Assembly (NCBI GenBank): GCA_036562185.1
Contig: DATCKN010000076.1
Location: forward strand, 1 to 14,427
Length of the DNA: 14,427 nt
From: Thermoclostridium sp036562185
GTDB lineage: Bacteria > Bacillota > Clostridia > DSM-8532
Direction: 5' to 3'
The position numbers and the translations under genes are program-made. Each line of letters begins with the position of its first letter. Positions within the stretch are counted from its first letter, which is position 1. The notes under the pieces were generated by a model. That model ran no database searches. It worked only from the letters and a program-made list of their open reading frames with translations, and was not told where the DNA came from. Below are positions 6,201-11,640 of this stretch, one piece after another.

Positions 6201-7975
6201 TGAAGGACAATACCGTAAGCAGCCTGACCGAACCATCGGACATATATATTACAATAACCGATCCCTTAGGGAATATATCCGATAAAATCTACTTTACAGC
6301 CAAAGGCATTGACAGGACCATACCCACAATCACCGTTACCTCAGATATAGAACATTACAAGCATGAAGGGACGTTTACCATCACTGCTTCTGATAATATG
6401 TATATAAGCGGGATCGATGCGGCTTTGATGAAAGACGGAAAAATACCGGACGAAAGTGATTACTTTACGTCGGTGTGGCCTTCATCCGCATTATTGGAAG
6501 GGGAGTCCTCAGGGAAGTCAGGCTCAGATTATGCGCAATCCTATGCAAACCTTGAAGTTTTGTCAAGAAGCGGTACAGAAATTAAGGGATCTTTCTATTT
6601 CAGATGCCTGGAGACAGGAAAGTATACACTATACATCCGTGTTAAGGATGGAGCGGGGAATGTAGCATTATACCCGTATACCTTCGATGCCGACAATAGT
6701 ATACCAAAAGCTACTTATTCTTATTACCCGACCGAGACGACCGGTGGTACCGTAAGCGTTACAATTACGACTGATCAGCCTGTTATTATTCAAAAGACAC
6801 CTTCCGGAATGGATTATACTTCTTCTGTAAGTTATATTCAGAACAAGATTAGAGAATTTTTCATTGACGGATTTACCTATTGGTACAATGGGGAAATGAA
6901 AAATCTTACGCTTGAAGAACTGGAAAAGAGGCTATTTGAGTATTGGTGGAAGTATCCATACGATGAGATATGTGAAGCCGCGCAGGATTTTTCCAAAACC
7001 GTTAAGCAGCTCGTAGGGGAAATTATATCGGCAGATCCCGAAAAATACGGAGATGATCCCGAATCTACCTGGGAATATGAAGAATTATACTATACAGTCT
7101 ATATGGATAATCTCCATATATTAAAATCTAAACTTTTGGAGATATTAACCCCATTAGGGCTGGACGAAGATTTCTATCTGTTCGGCAGTATTTATCCGTT
7201 ATATGATTCTGACTATTATTATCTTTATGATTATACAATACATGGGATTGAGGAACTGAGGCAGATTAAGCTCTTTTTGGCGGAGTTACAAACCTTTGTT
7301 TTAGAAGGTGACGAGGAATATGCTTATAAGTACGACCGCCCTGATCCTGATGCAACTGCTGAGGAAAAAGAGGCAATGCTTCAAAATATAATAGACATGG
7401 TAAGGAGTTATTATACTTATGACGAAGAGGGCAATATAACCGGCTTAAATGAAGATTTGTTCCTGCTCGAAACTCCATATGATCCTTTACGTTTCTTAAA
7501 ATACCCCGAAGACATTGATATGGAAGACTCCGAGGAAGCCCAGGAACGAAAAAGAGCCATAAACATGTTGATGGAATGGAATGCGGAGTTTACTTCGGTG
7601 GATTTGTCCTACAAGACCGAAAACGTGGTAACATACAGTAATAATGTTAAAGAAACACTGTATGCCGTTAACAAATACGGTCAGGCCGCTGAGATTGAAA
7701 TTGTGATTAACAATATTGACCCGGCTAAAGCCCCCAGCCTTTCGTCCAATGCTGTCGGACTGTGGCGTAAAGAAGGGGATTACGCAACAAAAGTGACCGA
7801 GCAGACCGTTAAAAACGAAGACAGGGGCTACTCAACGGAAGCGCTGACATACACCTTTGACAAGGAAAATGTTATAGACTCCAAAGGCAATGGATCCAAT
7901 TCGGTATGGTTCCATTTCGCCGATATTGCAGGGAATGAGATGGAATATCAGGTTACTGCTTATGAAATAGTTTAA
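3299..7975 (+). CDS. Gene A piece 3: main body, Ig-like repeats with a nested helical insertion
   Basis: This is the largest uninterrupted run, about 1558 codons. The first ATG is at 3410 but has no ribosome site and is internal. The sequence is a series of beta-rich Ig-like modules. Examples are a start at 5240 with DNMPPVVDVEQ and an end at 5565 with DKAGNKTEQV; the next spans 5615 (DAVAPVVNELY) to 5935 (DEAGNITY). A CRNC pair sits at 4862-4873, unusual in a chain with very few cysteines. The module starting near 6700 (YSYYPTETTGGTVSVTI) is split by an insertion of about 250 residues (6830-7585), then resumes with VTYSNNVKETLYAVNKYGQ and NNIDPAKAP. The insertion is rich in Glu, Asp, Tyr, Leu and Trp and looks helical. 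The run ends at GTTTAA; one more T joins it to piece 4. Confidence 0.85.
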   Translation, partial: YKNVRNGTTELNVIVDSKTPEINSSEQNSGGGFYATKMSENDWANGTGVVAARSAEGTIPKGLVKNTQTNIGNNDIKQNTVFSLNSKDKPIFRIVLSDMIDEKLLKMTNDPDPLKLKLNIFDYKGKVISGRNAYAELIGYRYVNQNTIQQDKGKGQQGTNQGYTELFFAYTPKASDFEGLPKDAYIIDIAAQVDNGYFIFGTDLFNKRLSDFAGNQIGQLKLAAGQSKAPANLQVMIDLLPPILVESKSKLPDPSVPVAELNNIKLVFEEKGEETTKLDIKLQVYKQIGNTDRFMAVDTKLNGQTTGEYGSLSELSGTGLKDRYIISYNVLLVKTAAKLDKSLSTDNVKYYSVEINGLTIQDPMPSVSDNYYLVYEITDKAGNSIKNIENGIPHKNIPLNIDILPPIPVKGEDGKWYTVNRTETGNAADVTFNLEDKSGLWPSFPYYTVDYNESNTSIRPNDERLYTSSDPDTAYIETDKDTRVGKTIYAKFKDILQNEMSDYIPAGPIYFDTRKIDAEYNCRNCVDGGRRKTYDLWVKIANPFSEIGSGEEGTLKISYKWVSSDKQDYDKYEEIYITGNSEQARNDTIMVSLTPEGFQQEWLKKLGKDGSAFHGIYKCYAKVELISELDGEEKVIDYIELGWHQHYFDNMPPVVDVEQLSDKYAKTPVISFSIEDDNGEASNIDFGNVENTYYTYAVKRTNTSGNAYYVDISDKYPINTYNFYREETALAGVESTNGRIVGMDENEIYVRVSVQDKAGNKTEQVIGPVLIDAVAPVVNELYLNIKDGAKSISYQDKTGFYTVVKDLADITGVALNITDNTNSGITVRSTGSSKTVQKSDGDQKGVYSGTLNLTANDFMFIEKTMGGVDHYRATLAITDEAGNITYSYIDIIVDNMAVYSGTPDASVPSNNDAYTKENVIARQYININDYETVDILRAGLSLSGSGGKVEGEPVIVVNGPESYVELTLKDNTVSSLTEPSDIYITITDPLGNISDKIYFTAKGIDRTIPTITVTSDIEHYKHEGTFTITASDNMYISGIDAALMKDGKIPDESDYFTSVWPSSALLEGESSGKSGSDYAQSYANLEVLSRSGTEIKGSFYFRCLETGKYTLYIRVKDGAGNVALYPYTFDADNSIPKATYSYYPTETTGGTVSVTITTDQPVIIQKTPSGMDYTSSVSYIQNKIREFFIDGFTYWYNGEMKNLTLEELEKRLFEYWWKYPYDEICEAAQDFSKTVKQLVGEIISADPEKYGDDPESTWEYEELYYTVYMDNLHILKSKLLEILTPLGLDEDFYLFGSIYPLYDSDYYYLYDYTIHGIEELRQIKLFLAELQTFVLEGDEEYAYKYDRPDPDATAEEKEAMLQNIIDMVRSYYTYDEEGNITGLNEDLFLLETPYDPLRFLKYPEDIDMEDSEEAQERKRAINMLMEWNAEFTSVDLSYKTENVVTYSNNVKETLYAVNKYGQAAEIEIVINNIDPAKAPSLSSNAVGLWRKEGDYATKVTEQTVKNEDRGYSTEALTYTFDKENVIDSKGNGSNSVWFHFADIAGNEMEYQVTAYEIV

Positions 7976-9213
7976 CAGCGCCAAAGCTTGTGTTTGAGCC
8001 TGTGGCTATAAACAAGGCTGTTCCCAGCGGTAAGGTGCTTCCGATTGACAAGGACGAAGCCGTAAAACAGTTAGTTCCGTATGGCGGTGCTGTCACATAT
8101 CGGATTTATGTAAAAGACAGCAAGGTAACAGCCGCAGGTAATGCCATGGATCAGTTCACAGGCGGGATAATGGCAGGAGACACCATTGAGATTATTAACA
8201 GGGCGAACACGATGTACCATACCTTCTTTAAGAACGGTGACTATGAGTTCATATACAGCGACCAGGCAGGAAACGTAAGTTATTATACGGTGGAAGTGAA
8301 GGACATAGACAGTAACAAACCTAATGCGAATGTTACTTATTCACCGGACAAATCGGGCGGTTATACCAATAAGGATGTTGTTGTAACGATAACGCCGTAT
8401 GATATAGATGCTTACGGGAAACAGACAAATAATGCCTATGTTTACTGGAACAGGGCTAAGTATCAGACAGAAAGCGGCAGTAACGTTTTCATATATACCG
8501 CGACCGAAAACGGCAACTACCAGTTTGTTGTGATGGATGACAGCGGAAATACCTCTACGAAAGAGGTTGTTGTTGATTGGATTGACAAAGAAGCGCCTGT
8601 TATCCAAACAAACGGTTATGCTGATATATACGTTACGGCAGACAACGGCAAAGACAACGCGGAACCGGCCATGGAAACAGTTAAGAAGAAAGTTGCCGAC
8701 CTGAAAATAACCGACAACATTGACGGCAACATACCGGTAAGTGATACCGGACGTGTGACCGTGGAATATTACCTGAGTGACGGTGTTACACCTGTGGACA
8801 TAAATACCGTTGACTTCAGTAAAGAGGGTGAATACCTGGCAATTGTCAGAGCAAGAGACAATGTGGGAAATGAAACCCAGTTCCCAAGAAAAATAGTAGT
8901 ACTTGGTGCAAATGACGTATTGCCGGTTGTTAACGGTAAGCTTATCATGCCGTCAGAAATGGGGTTATTCTATACCGGGAATCTCACCCTCGAGGTCATG
9001 AACCTGGAGAATGCCGGAGGTACAGTCTACTATACTATTGCACCCGGCGAATACCACCCTGCTGAACTTAAAGGATACAACAAGAAACCCATTACAACCG
9101 AGAATAATAAAATTAAGCTCGAAACAAGCGGTACCGGGATATATACCCTGGTACTGGAGACCCAGGAGCGCAAAGTTGTAGTAGTATACATCTATGTAGG
9201 AGGCATTGAATAA
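7972..9213 (+). CDS. Gene A piece 4: C-terminal Ig-like modules
   Basis: This is about 413 codons; a GTG at 7990 could be called as a start but has no ribosome site. Upstream in frame it reads LTAPKLVFEPVAINK, a natural continuation of piece 3. It holds three modules: one ending DQAGNVSYYTVEVKD, one from NANVTYSPDKSGGYTN to DDSGNTSTKEVVV, and one from DKEAPVIQTNG to DNVGNETQFPRK. The last resembles the HYR/DUF5011 style of surface Ig domain, with DNIDGNIPV as its typical DxxDG motif. A final beta module ends in KVVVVYIYVGGIE and a TAA that appears to be the true end of gene A, because coding sense does not continue in any frame. No wall-sorting signal is visible. Gene B's signal peptide begins 70 bp later. 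Confidence 0.85.
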   Translation, partial: LTAPKLVFEPVAINKAVPSGKVLPIDKDEAVKQLVPYGGAVTYRIYVKDSKVTAAGNAMDQFTGGIMAGDTIEIINRANTMYHTFFKNGDYEFIYSDQAGNVSYYTVEVKDIDSNKPNANVTYSPDKSGGYTNKDVVVTITPYDIDAYGKQTNNAYVYWNRAKYQTESGSNVFIYTATENGNYQFVVMDDSGNTSTKEVVVDWIDKEAPVIQTNGYADIYVTADNGKDNAEPAMETVKKKVADLKITDNIDGNIPVSDTGRVTVEYYLSDGVTPVDINTVDFSKEGEYLAIVRARDNVGNETQFPRKIVVLGANDVLPVVNGKLIMPSEMGLFYTGNLTLEVMNLENAGGTVYYTIAPGEYHPAELKGYNKKPITTENNKIKLETSGTGIYTLVLETQERKVVVVYIYVGGIE

Positions 9214-9283
9214 GCAGGGCGTAATCAGCGTACTACGGCAGTTGGCAGAGCATTTTAAAAATATTTGGAGGTATGAGGCTACA

Positions 9284-10024
9284 ATGAGATATTTTAAAGC
9301 ATTATCGAGATTTATTGCGATACTACTGATAATATGTATTGTCACTCCGGCGCCGGTACAAGCAGCAACAGGATTAACAGGCGAAGGTGATCCGGTGGTC
9401 GACAACACTTATCTGGAGGTAACGGTCAAAAAAGACGGAAAGGGCTTTGGTATATATACAAAGGAAGGGCATCCTCTGAAGAAAACAGACAACAACAAGC
9501 CGTTGCTATATAGTGGCGATGATGGCTTCGCCACTTCCTATACCACCATAAGGATTAAGCACCCCGATGGGAGTATCAAAGACTATATTTACGGTAACTC
9601 ATACGGGTTTATGGGTATAAACAGCAGATTCATAGAGGCTCCAAGGGCTGGGAGCACAAGTTCTTCATATTACATAACCTCGGTCTGGGAAGTTGAAAAG
9701 GTAGCTATCAGGCAGACCATCGAGCTTTCAACGAATGCGGCCAATGGCGAGGCCGGATACACGGTAATAAGGTACGAATATACAAATAACTCAGGGGAAG
9801 ATCTTGAAATAGGTGTCAGGATCATGCTTGATACACAGATCGCTGACAATGACGGGGGTTACTTTTTCGTAGAAAGCAACCTGGATGCAGTTTCGGTTGA
9901 AAAAGTATACAGTGGTGATAATGTGCCAAGCAGTTTCCGCGTCCAGGATAAGGTTACCATTCCGTCAACTATTGCTTATGGATCGGTTTCAGGAGACAAT
10001 ATCAGAAAGCACTTCCCTCAGTAA
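9284..10024 (+). CDS. Gene B piece 1: signal peptide and N-terminal beta-sandwich domain
   Basis: This 246-codon piece starts with a clear Sec signal peptide: MRYFKALSRF, a hydrophobic core AILLIICIVTPAP, and a cut site VQA/ATG. The start at 9284 is preferred, with GGAGG at 9267-9271 (12-nt spacing, rather long). A TTG at 9206 overlapping gene A's stop is in frame and follows AGGAGG, but would add 26 residues ahead of a complete signal peptide. The mature domain reads DNTYLEVTVKKDGKGFGIYT, later YTVIRYEYTNNSGEDLEIGV and RIMLDTQIADNDGGYF. It is an all-beta fold that resembles the super-sandwich domains of carbohydrate-active proteins, but I cannot name a family. The run ends CCTCAGTAA; one more base gives HFPSVKNEIPAIS, continuing in piece 2. 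Confidence 0.78.
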   Translation: MRYFKALSRFIAILLIICIVTPAPVQAATGLTGEGDPVVDNTYLEVTVKKDGKGFGIYTKEGHPLKKTDNNKPLLYSGDDGFATSYTTIRIKHPDGSIKDYIYGNSYGFMGINSRFIEAPRAGSTSSSYYITSVWEVEKVAIRQTIELSTNAANGEAGYTVIRYEYTNNSGEDLEIGVRIMLDTQIADNDGGYFFVESNLDAVSVEKVYSGDNVPSSFRVQDKVTIPSTIAYGSVSGDNIRKHFPQ

Positions 10025-11640
10025 AAAACGAGATCCCGGCGATAAGCTTTCTTTCGGTATCGCCCGAGAAAATATATTATGACGGTGCGGCAGTCATTAC
10101 CATAACCGGATCTATGTCCAAAAATTCAGAGGAAGCGTTTTCTCTGCTCCAGGACAAGAGTGCGTGGGATGTATACCTTGTACGCGAGGGGGATAATCGT
10201 AAGGTTCCGGTGAATACCGAGGATATCAGTGTTGACGTTAAAAACAGGCAAATTATATTTATGGTTGATATGAAAGGTGATATCGGAAGGTACAAGGTAC
10301 ATGTGGACTTTAAGGGCGAAGCGCTTAGAAACGTACCCAACTATGTATCCTCTGAATATGTAGAATCGGTTAATGACCAAACATATCAGAACAAGGGGTA
10401 CTCGATTGTTACGATTGCCAGAAGAGATTATGAGGATGATAATTTCTTGTATGAAATTCACTGGTTCGTAACTGAGAATGGTTTATCCGCTGAACAGAAT
10501 TTTGAAAAATATAAAGAGAAACTGGAAGAGAAGGGAGACGGCGAATTACTTATCGAATTGAGGGGTGTCTTTACTCCTATGTATGCAGAAAATAAGAAAA
10601 CAGGCCGGAAGGAGCTTGTTGGCCTTAGCGCGGTTAAATCAGGAGGCCCCTCAACTATCAACAGGATTCTGCATTATGACAACAATACCCCTCTGTCTGT
10701 AACCTTCGAGCTTGATGATATTGAGAAAAAATTACAACGAATTTTGGTAAAAGGTGATGGGAATCTCAGTATTGTTAGTAAATCCACAATATGGAAATGG
10801 GGATTTGAAATAGATATTGACTGTACCAGGTATATGTCTTATGACACCGTTGATTACCAAAAATCTAATGATATGCTGATGGTTCCCAGATTGGAGCTTA
10901 CAGGGCTGGGCTATGTGGTCCAGAATCTGAAGGGCCTGTTTTTTGATTTTAAATACGGGGAACTGGGCAAAACCGAAGATGGGCTATATACCATATCTTT
11001 CGGAGGTTCGTTGAATGTTCCGCTTGGAATTAAAAAAGAAGCTTTTACTCAGACGGCAAGCACAGGATCAGGAGGTACATCAACCACGCCTGCGCCTACT
11101 TCTGCGCCAGGTTCATCGTCCGGTTCGTCATCTCCGTCATCCGGGTCATCTTCTTCCGGCGGGAAATCGTTTAAGCAATTTGCAAATGAAAACAAGGACA
11201 GGCTTGATCCCTTTGAAGGAAAATTTACTGCTGAAATTGAAGATGTGCTGTTCGGTGAAAAGCCCGGAGAAGACCCTGGCTTTATAGGCGTTGCTGTAAC
11301 CGTTGAATTCGAAGCACCTGAAAACTGGCTGCCCGGAGGTGGCAAGCAGGATAACGACCCGGCAGTTACATCAGGGGCGAAGGCAGCTAACCCAGGAAAG
11401 AGTCCGGGTTCAGGAGGAAGCTCCGGTGGCCCATCGGGTGGATCTTCTGGTGGCTCATCCGGCGGTTCGTCGGGTGGTTCATCTGGCGGTTCATCCGGCG
11501 GCTCGTCGGGTGGTTCTTCCGGTGGTTCATCCGGTGGCTCATCAGGTAGCTCCAGCAGCGGGCCAACTGAAAAACCTTCAGGTAAATTGAAAGGCTTTGA
11601 ACTTGGATTTACAATAAATACTATCGAGAACTGCTTTTGA
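10018..11640 (+). CDS. Gene B piece 2: beta-rich domains with Ser/Gly linkers
   Basis: The run is about 540 codons. The first ATG (10114) is internal, since SVKNEIPAISFLSVSPEKIYYD precedes it in frame without interruption. The first part (to about 10450) is an Ig-like or CARDB-like module (VITITGSMSKN, VDMKGDIGRYKVHVDF). The middle (10480-11040) contains an amphipathic helix (EQNFEKYKEKLEEK) and long beta strands (GLFFDFKYGELG, YTISFGGSLNVPLG). Then come a linker rich in Ser, Thr, Pro and Gly (11050-11163), about 60 residues of beta structure (KFTAEIEDVLFG, FIGVAVTVEFEAP), and the SSGG repeat (11407-11562). After GKLKGFELGFTINTIENCF a TGA at 11638-11640 closes the frame. Removing one T from TTTT gives CFDLGAGIGPYKF and continues in piece 3. 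Confidence 0.8.
   Translation, partial: SVKNEIPAISFLSVSPEKIYYDGAAVITITGSMSKNSEEAFSLLQDKSAWDVYLVREGDNRKVPVNTEDISVDVKNRQIIFMVDMKGDIGRYKVHVDFKGEALRNVPNYVSSEYVESVNDQTYQNKGYSIVTIARRDYEDDNFLYEIHWFVTENGLSAEQNFEKYKEKLEEKGDGELLIELRGVFTPMYAENKKTGRKELVGLSAVKSGGPSTINRILHYDNNTPLSVTFELDDIEKKLQRILVKGDGNLSIVSKSTIWKWGFEIDIDCTRYMSYDTVDYQKSNDMLMVPRLELTGLGYVVQNLKGLFFDFKYGELGKTEDGLYTISFGGSLNVPLGIKKEAFTQTASTGSGGTSTTPAPTSAPGSSSGSSSPSSGSSSSGGKSFKQFANENKDRLDPFEGKFTAEIEDVLFGEKPGEDPGFIGVAVTVEFEAPENWLPGGGKQDNDPAVTSGAKAANPGKSPGSGGSSGGPSGGSSGGSSGGSSGGSSGGSSGGSSGGSSGGSSGGSSGSSSSGPTEKPSGKLKGFELGFTINTIENCF
11407..11562 (+). repeat. 12-bp tandem repeat encoding a Ser-Ser-Gly-Gly linker
   Basis: Thirteen 12-bp units run in frame: GSGG, SSGG, PSGG, eight SSGG, then SSGS and SSSG. 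The Ser and Gly codons vary from unit to unit (TCA, TCG, TCT, TCC; GGT, GGC), so the amino-acid pattern is conserved better than the DNA. This suggests selection for a flexible linker rather than recent slippage. It lies inside a beta-rich part of gene B. Confidence 0.9.

Larger units (their letters stand above)
2929..9213 (+). pseudogene. Gene A (reconstructed): giant secreted multi-Ig-domain protein, interrupted by three single-base frame changes
   Basis: Read across three frame changes, this is one gene of about 2095 codons. A signal peptide is followed by roughly ten Ig-like beta-sandwich repeats. Domain boundaries show as D-x-x-x-P-P/P-V motifs near 4010, 4500, 5240, 5615, 6310, 6690, 7715, 8300 and 8580. 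Strand-end motifs of the type D-x-A/V/S-G-N recur (DKAGNS, DKAGNK, DEAGNI, DGAGNV, DIAGNE, DQAGNV, DDSGNT, DNVGNE). Such repeats form extended rods or adhesive stalks on bacterial surfaces. No SLH, LPXTG or C-terminal membrane segment is present, so attachment would need a partner; gene B is 70 bp downstream. Each break needs one added base: T at 3158-3160, A at 3293-3298, T at 7971-7973. No in-frame nonsense codons occur otherwise, which favours sequencing indels over true decay. Confidence 0.72.

Noticed and set aside
9206..9283. TTG start for gene B overlapping the gene A stop codon
   Set aside because: It is in frame and preceded by AGGAGG, but it would place 26 residues before a complete signal peptide; the ATG at 9284 fits better, though coupling cannot be excluded.
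11407..11562. CRISPR array or DNA-level satellite
   Set aside because: The 12-bp period is an in-frame protein repeat with no spacers; no CRISPR repeat-spacer pattern exists anywhere in the window.
11303..11590. Alternative-frame ORF across the Ser/Gly array (Arg/Val/His/Ala-rich)
   Set aside because: It arises from reading the SSGG repeat codons out of frame; the biased periodic composition has no other support.
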